Source of the DNA: Candidatus Woesearchaeota archaeon
Lineage (GTDB): Archaea > Nanobdellota > Nanobdellia > Woesearchaeales > UBA12501
Assembly: GCA_014729495.1 (NCBI GenBank)
Contig: WJJV01000067.1
Coordinates: 1 to 14,547 of the forward strand
Reading direction: 5' to 3'
Length of the DNA stretch: 14,547 bases
The notes beneath the pieces are model-generated. The model ran no database searches. It saw nothing but the letters and a program-made list of their open reading frames with translations, and was not told the origin of the DNA. The number at the start of each line of letters is the position of its first letter. Position 1 is the stretch's first letter. Shown one piece after another: positions 1-6,803 of this stretch. Position numbers and translations under genes: made by a program.

Positions 1-207
1 ATAATGACTCTTCCGCAGGTATTCAAGATATTCATGGAGAAAAGCGCGGATGCTGTTTCCCCCTTCACCTGGGGTTCTTATTTTCTTATTTCACTGATAT
101 TCGGAATCTATGGTATATTGCACAGAGAGATTCCCCTGATAATAATGTATGTCTCGCAGGCACTGCTCCAAATAATAATAATCATAGGGATTCTCATGTA
201 CTCTTAG
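1..207 (+). CDS. PQ-loop / SemiSWEET-like small membrane protein, 3' part
   Basis: The reading frame is open to the left edge, so this is probably the C-terminal part of a gene that starts outside the window; an ATG at 4 is available but follows no visible ribosome binding site. The visible 67 residues begin with LPQ, the hallmark Pro-Gln of PQ-loop proteins, followed by a Lys/Ser-rich link, a W-containing helix (about residues 20-40) and a final helix rich in Ile (about 45-65). SemiSWEET proteins are about 85-95 residues with three helices and act as homodimeric sugar carriers, so roughly one N-terminal helix is missing here. Substrate cannot be told from sequence. The family call rests on the LPQ motif and the spacing to the second and third helices. 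It could also be an uncharacterised small PQ-loop protein rather than a true sugar carrier. Confidence 0.6.
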   Translation: MMTLPQVFKIFMEKSADAVSPFTWGSYFLISLIFGIYGILHREIPLIIMYVSQALLQIIIIIGILMYS

Positions 208-233
208 GGCACACGCCAATACAACACCAAAAG

Positions 234-242
234 CTTTATAAA
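234..242 (+). promoter_or_regulatory. TATA box of the eS6 gene
   Basis: The sequence CTTTATAAA follows an A-rich stretch that could serve as a BRE. Transcription would start near position 265, giving a leader of about 65 nt before the ATG at 330. That leader is unusually long for this window, where most genes look leaderless or have leaders of about 20 nt or less. Confidence 0.6.
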
Positions 243-271
243 TGGCCTCAAAACATATATATGATATATTG

Positions 272-318
272 CTGAGGCATCCTATATGGACAAGCTGTAA
301 GAACAGCCTAAGCCTCGG
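272..318 (+). promoter_or_regulatory. Possible leader hairpin upstream of eS6
   Basis: CTGAGGC (272-278) can pair with GCCTCGG (312-318), 7 bp with one G-T wobble. The 3' arm runs into the ribosome binding site GGGAGG (317-322), so formation of the stem would partly hide it. This geometry is compatible with translational control of a ribosomal protein, but the stem is short, with a 33-nt loop, and may be chance. Confidence 0.25.
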
Positions 319-329
319 GAGGAATAAAA

Positions 330-1040
330 ATGGAACTAAAGATTGTAATTTCTGACCCTAAGACAGGGAAGAGTGTGCAGAGAGAGCTTAAAGATGATGC
401 AGCCCTTGCTCTGAAAGGAAAGAGAATAGGCGATACTTTCAAGGGAGAGTCAATAGATTTCACAGGATACGAGTTCAAGATAACCGGAGGCTCTGATTAT
501 GCAGGATTTCCTATGAGAAAAGACATTCCAGGTGCAGGAAGATCAAAGGTGCTTGAGGTAAGCGGAGTAGGAGTAAACAACAAGAGGAAGTACAGGGACA
601 AGCAGCTTAAAGGCCTCAGGACAATGAAAGGCATGAGGCAGAGAAAGACTGTTGCAGGCAACACAATATACGCAAAGACTGCGCAGGTAAATGTCATGAT
701 CACAAAGGCAGGCAAGGAGAATCTCTTTGCAGAGGCTCCTGCTGAAGGTGCAGCTCCTGAAGGAGAGTCGCCTAAAGAAAGTGAATCCAAAGAAGCAGTA
801 ACTGAAGCAAAACCTGCAGAAGAGAAGCAGAAGGAAGAAGCAAAGCCAGAGGAGAAGAAAGAAGCTCCTACTGAAGATAAGAAGGAAGAGGCTCCTAAAC
901 AAGAACCAAAGGCAGAAGAAAAGAAAGAAGAGGCTCCAGAAGAGAAACCTAAAGAAGAGACGAAAGAGGAGCCAAAGCCTGAGGAGAAAGAGAAGACTGC
1001 TGAAGAGAATCCAGAGGAAAAGTCTGAAGAGAAAAAGTAA
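330..1040 (+). CDS. rps6e: Ribosomal protein eS6 with long acidic/basic C-terminal tail
   Basis: Small-subunit ribosomal protein eS6 (S6e), part of the 30S body. Residues 1 to about 130 form the family core: the N-terminal strand with DPKTGK, the signature ITGGSDYAGFPMR (51-63), and a basic segment with RQRKTVAGNTI (103-113). Archaeal eS6 is usually about 125 residues. Here about 105 further residues (133-236, from position 726) consist almost wholly of Glu, Lys, Pro and Ala, with no predicted fold. The DNA of this tail is a purine-rich imperfect repeat (GAAGAG/AAGAA units). The ribosome binding site GGGAGG (317-322) fixes the ATG. The gene ends 2 nt from the convergent neighbour. The family call is secure; the role of the tail is unknown. 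Confidence 0.95.
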   Translation: MELKIVISDPKTGKSVQRELKDDAALALKGKRIGDTFKGESIDFTGYEFKITGGSDYAGFPMRKDIPGAGRSKVLEVSGVGVNNKRKYRDKQLKGLRTMKGMRQRKTVAGNTIYAKTAQVNVMITKAGKENLFAEAPAEGAAPEGESPKESESKEAVTEAKPAEEKQKEEAKPEEKKEAPTEDKKEEAPKQEPKAEEKKEEAPEEKPKEETKEEPKPEEKEKTAEENPEEKSEEKK

Positions 1041-1042
1041 TA

Positions 1043-1996
1043 TTATTCTGCTTTTTTTATGCAGGTGCCTTTTCCGGCATCTGTAAACAATTCTGCTACC
1101 AGGTTTCCTGGTGCAGTTATTTGTATTGAAGGTGTGTATCCGCACTCTGCTAACTTGATATATGTATCTATTGCAGTCTCTAGCTTCTTGGCCATGCCAC
1201 CATAGAGTTCAGGCGCATCTATTGGATTATGGTCCTGGTCCAGCATTATCTGTGATACAATCTCTCCTTTCTCATCTAGAATCCCTCCAGTGTTTGTGAC
1301 CATTACAATCTTTTCTGCTTTTCTTGTGTATGCAAGCACGCTTGTTGAGTTGTCTGCATTGCAGTTATACTTCTCTCCTGTATCTGCATGAACTCCTATG
1401 GGAGACACAACAGGCATTATGCTATCTCTTACAAGCTGATCAATCTCTCTTGTGTCTGCATACCATACCCTGCCTGTATAATGGGAATCATCAATGCCTG
1501 GGAGATTCTTCTGCACAGCATGGAAGATACCTTTACAGAGTCTTGCTCTGATTCCTTTATTCTGCAGAGCTGTCTCTATTATTCCCCCATATTCAGATGA
1601 CATCCCTCTGACAAGGTACATTGTAAGCATGTCTGTTATCCTGTCATTTGTCTCTGGATGGAATGATGATTTTATGTCAACGCCATCCATCTCATTCAGC
1701 TCTTTAAGCCTTTTTGATAATGTATCTCCCCAACCATAGATTATTGGTATATTCAATCCAAGTCCTGAAAGAACACTTATCTGGTCTGTGAATTCATCAA
1801 GATGCTTTTCTATTGATGCTCCGCTTATCTTGACAACACCGAACCTGTTTGGCCCTACTTCAGAGTATTTCTTGAGCCATTTGACAGCTTCAAGCTTAAG
1901 CTTGTCAGCTTCCGGGCCTTCATAACCCTCTGATACTATGTCAAAAAGCCTGGAAATATGCTCTATCCTGGTGTTCTCTGCTTGACTATTTATCAT
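1043..1996 (-). CDS. Acetylglutamate-kinase-like amino acid kinase
   Basis: Member of the amino acid kinase (carbamate/acetylglutamate kinase) fold. Visible motifs are the phosphate-binding VVKISGA (54-60, Lys56), the second glycine loop YGWG (87-90, where HGxG is usual), the central NADNSTSVLAYTRKAEKI segment (213-230) typical of acetylglutamate kinases, and the C-terminal ELFTDAGKGT (302-311). The ELFTxxGxGT ending and the SEYGG region resemble the kinase part of fused acetylglutamate synthase/kinase proteins, but no GNAT acetyltransferase domain follows: the protein stops at residue 317. Expected chemistry is ATP-dependent phosphorylation of a carboxylate such as N-acetylglutamate. No other arginine-pathway gene is in the window, so the physiological substrate is uncertain. 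A TATA box about 29 nt upstream and no ribosome binding site indicate a leaderless message. Confidence 0.75.
   Translation of the reverse strand: MINSQAENTRIEHISRLFDIVSEGYEGPEADKLKLEAVKWLKKYSEVGPNRFGVVKISGASIEKHLDEFTDQISVLSGLGLNIPIIYGWGDTLSKRLKELNEMDGVDIKSSFHPETNDRITDMLTMYLVRGMSSEYGGIIETALQNKGIRARLCKGIFHAVQKNLPGIDDSHYTGRVWYADTREIDQLVRDSIMPVVSPIGVHADTGEKYNCNADNSTSVLAYTRKAEKIVMVTNTGGILDEKGEIVSQIMLDQDHNPIDAPELYGGMAKKLETAIDTYIKLAECGYTPSIQITAPGNLVAELFTDAGKGTCIKKAE
1052..1058 (+). terminator. T-run terminator after eS6
   Basis: A run of seven T residues lies 12 nt after the eS6 stop, flanked by CTGC/GCAG. Oligo-T is sufficient for archaeal termination. It sits inside the last codons of the convergent minus-strand gene. 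On the minus strand that gene has its own T5 (complement of 1032-1036) inside the eS6 tail. Confidence 0.45.
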
Positions 1997-2019
1997 TCTA
2001 GAGTAGATAAAAAGAATAA

Positions 2020-2030
2020 GTATATAAAAT
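2020..2030 (-). promoter_or_regulatory. TATA box of the acetylglutamate-kinase-like gene
   Basis: On the minus strand the sequence reads ATTTTATATAC, centred about 29 nt before the ATG at 1996. That spacing places the transcription start at or next to the start codon, so the message is probably leaderless; no ribosome binding site is seen. Confidence 0.6.
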
Positions 2031-2038
2031 TTATTATA

Positions 2039-2569
2039 TCAGAACATATCAGCAATCTTCTCTCCAAATTCTGTAGCCTTCTTCATGTCATCCTTGTCAG
2101 GCCTGCCCTTGTTTATTCCGCCGATCAGCTTAAGAGGCCCCCATGTGTCATATGCTTTGACAGAGAATGAGTCTGCTACGCACAGTCCTTTTTTGTTCAT
2201 CTTAACCTTAAGAGAATTCAGCTGCATGTCCCTTCCGAAACCGCTTGTTGAGAAAGTGAATGCAACCTTCTCCTGCAATACAGGCAGGGATTCAACAAAC
2301 TTCTTCAGCGGCTTTGCAGCGCTCCACATGTATATCCCTGAGCCCATGCCTACAATGTCAGCGTCCTTTATCTCCTTTACAGAAGCCTTTGATACTGGCG
2401 TTACATCAACCTTCAGCTTAGACTTTAGTCCTTCAGCTATGGCTTCTGCTACTTTCTTTGTGTTGCCTGAGGCGCTGAAATAGACTATCAAAGCCTTCTT
2501 TTTGCTTCCAGAGCCTTTCTTGCTTTTACCTGAGCTTCTTGAGCTCTTTGCCTTGTTTTTCTTTGTCAT
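2039..2569 (-). CDS. Flavodoxin-like protein with basic N-terminal extension
   Basis: Flavodoxin-fold protein, expected to bind FMN and to act in one- or two-electron transfer in the cytosol. The phosphate-binding loop is clear: VYFSASGNTKKVAEAIAEGL, with SASGNT at 32-37. Later loops that would contact the isoalloxazine ring are GSGIYMW (76-82) and STSGFGR (107-113). Residues 1-25 form an extra Lys/Ser-rich, probably disordered tail not usual in the family; an RNA- or DNA-contact role would be speculation. The ATG overlaps the stop of the thioredoxin gene by 4 nt (ATGA), so translation is coupled. It is the last gene of the NYN-thioredoxin-flavodoxin operon. The partner reductase is unknown; a thioredoxin reductase is encoded about 4 kb away. 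Confidence 0.8.
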   Translation of the reverse strand: MTKKNKAKSSRSSGKSKKGSGSKKKALIVYFSASGNTKKVAEAIAEGLKSKLKVDVTPVSKASVKEIKDADIVGMGSGIYMWSAAKPLKKFVESLPVLQEKVAFTFSTSGFGRDMQLNSLKVKMNKKGLCVADSFSVKAYDTWGPLKLIGGINKGRPDKDDMKKATEFGEKIADMF

Positions 2570-2877
2570 TTTATAATCCCCTCAATCTTATTCCTCAATG
2601 ATTCCTTAGTCTGGAAACCTGTTATCCTGCCTTTCTCAACACCATCTTCCAGCAATATTATGCAGGGCACATTCTCAACAGAATACCTTTCAGCAATCTC
2701 ATTGTCATCATCAAAATTGACCCTGAAGAAATCTGCCTTGCCTTTGAGTTCCCTGGAGAGCTCGCTGAACAGCGGAGTCATCATTGTGCATGATCCGCAC
2801 CATCTTGCAGAGAACTTTATCAGGGCCTTTCCTCTTATCTTATCATCAAAATTGTCCTTTTTAAGGAGCTCTACCAT
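2566..2877 (-). CDS. Thioredoxin-family protein
   Basis: Single-domain thioredoxin of 103 residues, the usual size. The active site is RWCGSC (25-30), with Cys27 and Cys30; Ser replaces the common Pro in WCGPC, which generally shifts the redox potential. The cis-proline is Pro71 in ENVPCIILL, and it is followed by an extra Cys72 where Thr is common. The KFSARWC strand and the final GFQTKESL helix match the fold. Expected role is cytosolic disulfide reduction, perhaps with the thioredoxin reductase at 6804-7724. It begins 4 nt after the stop of the NYN gene and overlaps the flavodoxin gene by 4 nt, so all three are cotranscribed. Confidence 0.9.
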   Translation of the reverse strand: MVELLKKDNFDDKIRGKALIKFSARWCGSCTMMTPLFSELSRELKGKADFFRVNFDDDNEIAERYSVENVPCIILLEDGVEKGRITGFQTKESLRNKIEGIIK

Positions 2878-2881
2878 GAGA

Positions 2882-3385
2882 TTATCTCCCCTTTATAATA
2901 AACTTCTTTGACTTATCCATGTCTATAAAAAGATCAGCTTCATTCTTCAGCTTTGAGGATGCAGCCTTGCCGAAAGCAAGTACCTCTGTCCTGCAGCCGA
3001 GTGCAGAGGCATGCTCCAGAAGCTCCTGGAAGTCTCCGTCTCCAGAGACAAGAACTACAACATCAAGCTTTGAGGCCATCTTCATTATGTCCATCGCAAT
3101 GCCCACATCCCAGTCTCCTTTTTTTGCTCCGCCGTAGAATGTCTGAAGATCCTTGGACTTCACTTCATATCCCATCTTCTCAAGAGCATCAAAGAACACA
3201 TTCTTGTCCTCCTGAAGATCTGCCTTCACCACATATGCGATAGCTCTTATAAGCTGCCTTTGCTTTACAGCATCTTTCAGTATATTTGAGAAACTGACTT
3301 TTGCATGATGGAGATGCTTTGCAGAATAATACATGTTCTGGACATCCACGAACACGCCCACTCTTTGGTTCTTGTGCTGAGCCAT
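2882..3385 (-). CDS. NYN-domain (LabA/PIN-like) putative ribonuclease
   Basis: Small protein of the NYN/LabA family, a PIN-like fold that usually binds metal and cleaves RNA. Conserved acidic residues are in place: FVDVQNMYY (Asp14, Asn17), KGDWDVGIAMDIM (Asp93, Asp99) and LVSGDGDF (Asp116, Asp118). The length of 167 residues matches a single-domain member. The ATG at 3385 is preceded by GGTGAT (complement of 3389-3394), complementary to the archaeal 16S 3' end. It is first in an operon with thioredoxin and flavodoxin genes. Whether it degrades RNA here, and why it is paired with redox proteins, is not visible. The catalytic residues argue for an active enzyme. Confidence 0.85.
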   Translation of the reverse strand: MAQHKNQRVGVFVDVQNMYYSAKHLHHAKVSFSNILKDAVKQRQLIRAIAYVVKADLQEDKNVFFDALEKMGYEVKSKDLQTFYGGAKKGDWDVGIAMDIMKMASKLDVVVLVSGDGDFQELLEHASALGCRTEVLAFGKAASSKLKNEADLFIDMDKSKKFIIKGR

Positions 3386-3427
3386 TATATCACCTTTTTA
3401 GTTATCATCATTATTCCTTAATCAGAA

Positions 3428-3436
3428 TATATAAAT
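3428..3436 (-). promoter_or_regulatory. TATA box of the NYN-thioredoxin-flavodoxin operon
   Basis: The minus strand reads ATTTATATA, about 47 nt before the ATG at 3385. Transcription starting near 3405 would give a leader of about 20 nt that contains the GGTGAT ribosome binding site. Confidence 0.55.
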
Positions 3437-3503
3437 CTTGCGGTGAAAGACAGATCATGTCCTCTAAATATTGTTCTTGGTAATATATCTTACAATATAT
3501 AAT

Positions 3504-3523
3504 CTATGATTCATACTTCATAG
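3504..3523. repeat. Short inverted repeat in the divergent intergenic region
   Basis: CTATGA (3504-3509) and TCATAG (3518-3523) form a 6-bp inverted repeat around an 8-nt spacer, midway between the divergent promoters of the NYN operon and the surface-protein operon. It may be a regulator site; the rest of 3386-3607 is AT-rich and contains only the two promoters. Confidence 0.25.
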
Positions 3524-3552
3524 TCTTAATTACCTGCGAAATATCCAAAACA

Positions 3553-3560
3553 TTTATAAA
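3553..3560 (+). promoter_or_regulatory. TATA box of the surface-protein operon
   Basis: TTTATAAA follows an AAAAC stretch. Transcription would begin near 3582, leaving a leader of about 25 nt that holds the very strong ribosome binding site GGAGGGTGA (3595-3603) just before the ATG at 3608, consistent with high expression. Confidence 0.55.
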
Positions 3561-3607
3561 CTAACTATATCTCTTTATATTGTAATTCTCATACGGAGGG
3601 TGAAAAG

Positions 3608-5515
3608 ATGAAGAAGATTATGATACCAATGTGCGTGTTTGCACTGATTATGATTACTTTTGCATATGCTTCAGAAGGGGAGTATATAAGCTTCAAGATA
3701 GAAGGTGATGACCGTGATTCAGCTGATTTCATAGTTCCTGCTGATCCTTGGGATGCTCCTTCAATTCTGAGCACACATTCAGGAGAGGGCAATGCATGCA
3801 ATACTGGACAGGGCTGCTGGAGCAGATACCTTGATGAAGGAGTGTTTGAGTTTGATCTTACTAATGGAACAGATGTGATAGGAACACTTACACTTGACGG
3901 ATTCTGGTTTGCGACAACAAAGAATCTTGATTATGCTGAATTGAATCTTGATAATCCTTATCATACAACCCAGATGTGGGGAAACTTCAATCTTGATGTT
4001 ATATATCAGGGAGAGGAGCTTAATGGAGATTTCATAGGTATAATGGAATACTGGAATCCTGAGACTTCACCTGGCTATCAGGTTCTTGACATGCTGGATG
4101 TGAATGATGTGCTTCCATATGATGTTCTAAGATTTAGAGTTAACATGACAAGATCCCTTCCAGGAAGTAAGATAATTGTGAAAAACAAGGCTGAGATTGA
4201 TGTTGATTCTCTTGCAGAGAACACTCAGCATTCTTTCAGAGTCAGGAAAGAGGGAGATGACTGGGGAACAATGAACTTCTCAAACCATGCTGTTGCATTT
4301 GACCAGATGATTGGAAAACCTGGATTCAGCAATCAGTCAACTTATGTAACTCAGATGAGGATGGATAATATCACAGATTATTGGATAGTTGAAGGATGGG
4401 CAAAGACATTCTATATTGAGTCAACACAGAAGTACAGGACTGTCATGACAGCAGGGATGGTTGTTGAAGAGGGATTAACAGGTATTGTTGACAATGATGG
4501 TGATGGAGTTTATAGTGACACAGACTGCAATGATGATGATGGATCTGTATGGGTATTGCAGAGCCTTTATATTGATTCAGATGGGGACTCATACACTGTG
4601 GGTGATGCAGTTGATATCTGCACAGACGGCACAATACCTGATGGGTATACAAAGACACACAATCCAGAGGATTGCGATGATACTGAAGACAGCGGATGGC
4701 AGAACCTCACTGGTTACTCTGATAATGATGGTGATACCTACACTTTGGCTGATCCAGAGCAGGTCTGCAGTGGAGAAAGCCTTCCTGCAGGTCATGAGGA
4801 AGCTCCAAGCCCGCAAGCTGACTGTGATGACAGTGATGCATCCAGGAATCCAGGTGAGACAGAGATTCCTGGAAACAGTTATGATGAAGACTGCAGCGGA
4901 GCTGATATGGCTTTAACAGGAGATGTCTCAACATCCAGTTATTCACATGGTTTATTTAATGTGTTGGTGGATGCTTATGTTGAAGGAAACATAGCTGCTT
5001 CATCCTATACTGGAGAATCTATTGCTGAAAGTGCTTTCAGTTCTTTGAGCAATTATGAGTACGGTGCTTATTCTATGCACTTAAACTCAGGTGGAGATTC
5101 TTATAATGATTTCTCAAAACCTGGTTTTATAACAGAGCAGAGTTCTGCTTATACAAGTGGATTAGGTTCAATCAACATTGCTGATCCTGTTCTTGAGCCA
5201 GACACCTCAATAGCAGGTAGCGTAAGCGGAACAGTACAGGATCTTACCCTTAGTTCTAAAGGGGCGCTTCTATTTGTTAACGACAGCACTGGAATAATCC
5301 AGAAAGTTGTTTCAGGATGGGGAACCTATTCTGTTGTTGGGCTTCCAAGCTCAACACTCAGCGGAGAGACCTACAGCATTCTAGCAGGTTATGAACTTGG
5401 TGATGGATACATAATGAATCCATGCACAATATATGGTGGGGAAGCAATATCAATAACAGCAGGGCAGACAACAACAAAGAACCTGTATATAGACTGCACT
5501 CCACCTCCAAGCTGA
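3608..5515 (+). CDS. Secreted protein with MopE-type metal-binding repeats
   Basis: Exported protein of 635 residues. Residues 1-21 are a signal peptide (two Lys, hydrophobic core, cleavage probably after AYA). Residues 22 to about 290 form a beta-rich domain that I do not recognise; it contains the pair NACNTGQGC (62-70). From Asp295 to about 431 come repeats of the putative metal-binding MopE type: DxDGDx loops (DNDGDG, DSDGDS, DNDGDT) alternate with DC-N/D-DxD motifs and paired cysteines, which should bind calcium or similar ions. The rest is a beta-sandwich that resembles carboxypeptidase-regulatory-like folds (GTVQDL...GTYSVVGLP). No C-terminal membrane helix is seen, so it may be released or held by its neighbour. 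The next gene follows after 22 nt and carries the same repeat type. The partner or ligand is unknown. Confidence 0.75.
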   Translation: MKKIMIPMCVFALIMITFAYASEGEYISFKIEGDDRDSADFIVPADPWDAPSILSTHSGEGNACNTGQGCWSRYLDEGVFEFDLTNGTDVIGTLTLDGFWFATTKNLDYAELNLDNPYHTTQMWGNFNLDVIYQGEELNGDFIGIMEYWNPETSPGYQVLDMLDVNDVLPYDVLRFRVNMTRSLPGSKIIVKNKAEIDVDSLAENTQHSFRVRKEGDDWGTMNFSNHAVAFDQMIGKPGFSNQSTYVTQMRMDNITDYWIVEGWAKTFYIESTQKYRTVMTAGMVVEEGLTGIVDNDGDGVYSDTDCNDDDGSVWVLQSLYIDSDGDSYTVGDAVDICTDGTIPDGYTKTHNPEDCDDTEDSGWQNLTGYSDNDGDTYTLADPEQVCSGESLPAGHEEAPSPQADCDDSDASRNPGETEIPGNSYDEDCSGADMALTGDVSTSSYSHGLFNVLVDAYVEGNIAASSYTGESIAESAFSSLSNYEYGAYSMHLNSGGDSYNDFSKPGFITEQSSAYTSGLGSINIADPVLEPDTSIAGSVSGTVQDLTLSSKGALLFVNDSTGIIQKVVSGWGTYSVVGLPSSTLSGETYSILAGYELGDGYIMNPCTIYGGEAISITAGQTTTKNLYIDCTPPPS

Positions 5516-5537
5516 TTCTAAAAAGGAGGTATAAAAA

Positions 5538-6803
5538 ATGACAAGAAATAATAAATTGATGGCATGCTTGCTTTTGATGGTCATAGCTTTGCCCTGCGCA
5601 TCTGCGTGGGTCATAACTGGCCAGGTCACAGGGCAGGGCACTCCAATATCTGGAGCTCAGGTTTCCATATTGAAGGTGCCTGGCAATATACTTGAGACAA
5701 GCGGAACAACTGATGGTTCAGGGGCCTATTCACTCACAATAACTGATGAGACTGCCCCTTTGTATACCATAAAAGTTGATTCTATAGGTGTGTATGCAGG
5801 AGACAGCAATACAACTCCTCTGAGTACTGATTCAACAGTTAAATTTGATCTTGTCCCTGTAGCTACAGTATCACTTTCAGGTTATGTGAAAAATACTACT
5901 GATCCTTTGAACAACGCTGTTGTGAAGGTTAAGCAGGGTTCAAGCCTGATAAAGTCTGTGAATACTAACAGTGCAGGCTATTATTCAACAAGTGTGGGTG
6001 ATACACTCAATTACACTATGGTGGTATCTCTTGCTTCATACAGTAATCAAGAAAGAAACATCAGCGCTTCAGGATCTGCACTGCTTGAAAACTTCACTCT
6101 TTATATGTTGTGTCCTGATTCTGATGGTGATGGATATGATGATTCTGCATGCGGCGGAACAGACTGCAATGATACTGATGCATCATTATTCACAGAACTC
6201 ACAGGGTATGCAGACAAGGATTCAGATGGTTTCACAATTCTAACAGCAGAGACTTTCTGCACTGGAGGATCACTTCCTGCTAACTACTCAGCATCAGCTA
6301 CTGCTGGTGACTGCAATGACAATAATGCAGGAATATATCCAGGAGCTTCTGAGGTTCACTGCAATAATGTAGATGAGGACTGCTCAGGATCTGATTATTG
6401 TGTGGTTGACGATGATGACGATGATGATGGAAGCAGCCACAGCAGCGGAGGAGGCATCCTGTACAGTTCTGAAGATGAGTGCAGTGAGAACTGGATATGT
6501 GATGACTGGACTCCTGAAGAATGCCCTCAGTCTGAAGAGCAGACAAGGACATGTGAGGACATCAATGCCTGCGATACAGATGAAAGGAAGCCAGACGAGA
6601 CAAGGACGTGCAATTACATAGCTCCTGAACCTGAACCAGAGATAGATGGTGATTCTGGAGATGATTCTGGCATGGATGATATAACCGGAGCTGTTGTCGG
6701 AACAGATCAGAAAAGCAGCCTTTGGCCACTGTTAGGAATGATTCTGATAATAGCAGGACTGATAGGCATAGCAGGTCTGGTAATGTACATCAGGAAGAAA
6801 TAA
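5538..6803 (+). CDS. Membrane-anchored surface protein with regulatory-like, MopE and TSP-like modules
   Basis: Surface protein of 421 residues in five parts. Residues 1-23 are a signal peptide (cleavage near CASA). Two carboxypeptidase-regulatory-like beta sandwiches follow (about 24-100 and 110-180, each with a GxV...P..GA.V pattern). Residues 192 to about 285 carry a MopE-type metal-binding repeat (DSDGDG, DCNDTDAS, DCNDNNAG, ...NNVDEDCSG). A poly-Asp stretch (about 289-296) leads to a Cys/Trp module CSENWICDDWTPEEC...TRTC (315-358) like the TSP-1-related modules frequent in DPANN surface proteins. After an acidic stalk and ITGAVVG comes a membrane helix (395-418) ending RKK inside. Most of the protein therefore lies outside the cell, fixed by the C-terminus. 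GGAGGT (5525-5530) is the ribosome binding site. It is cotranscribed with the soluble metal-binding protein and may act as its anchor. Confidence 0.75.
   Translation: MTRNNKLMACLLLMVIALPCASAWVITGQVTGQGTPISGAQVSILKVPGNILETSGTTDGSGAYSLTITDETAPLYTIKVDSIGVYAGDSNTTPLSTDSTVKFDLVPVATVSLSGYVKNTTDPLNNAVVKVKQGSSLIKSVNTNSAGYYSTSVGDTLNYTMVVSLASYSNQERNISASGSALLENFTLYMLCPDSDGDGYDDSACGGTDCNDTDASLFTELTGYADKDSDGFTILTAETFCTGGSLPANYSASATAGDCNDNNAGIYPGASEVHCNNVDEDCSGSDYCVVDDDDDDDGSSHSSGGGILYSSEDECSENWICDDWTPEECPQSEEQTRTCEDINACDTDERKPDETRTCNYIAPEPEPEIDGDSGDDSGMDDITGAVVGTDQKSSLWPLLGMILIIAGLIGIAGLVMYIRKK

Noticed and set aside
543..1145. 200-residue open frame on the minus strand opposite eS6
   Set aside because: It is the mirror of the purine-rich Glu/Lys tail, giving a Leu/Phe-rich nonsense protein; it also runs into the convergent gene and has no ribosome binding site.
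4485..4916. 143-residue frame inside the first surface protein
   Set aside because: Out-of-frame reading of the GAT/GGT-rich metal-binding repeats; Met-rich with no fold signal.
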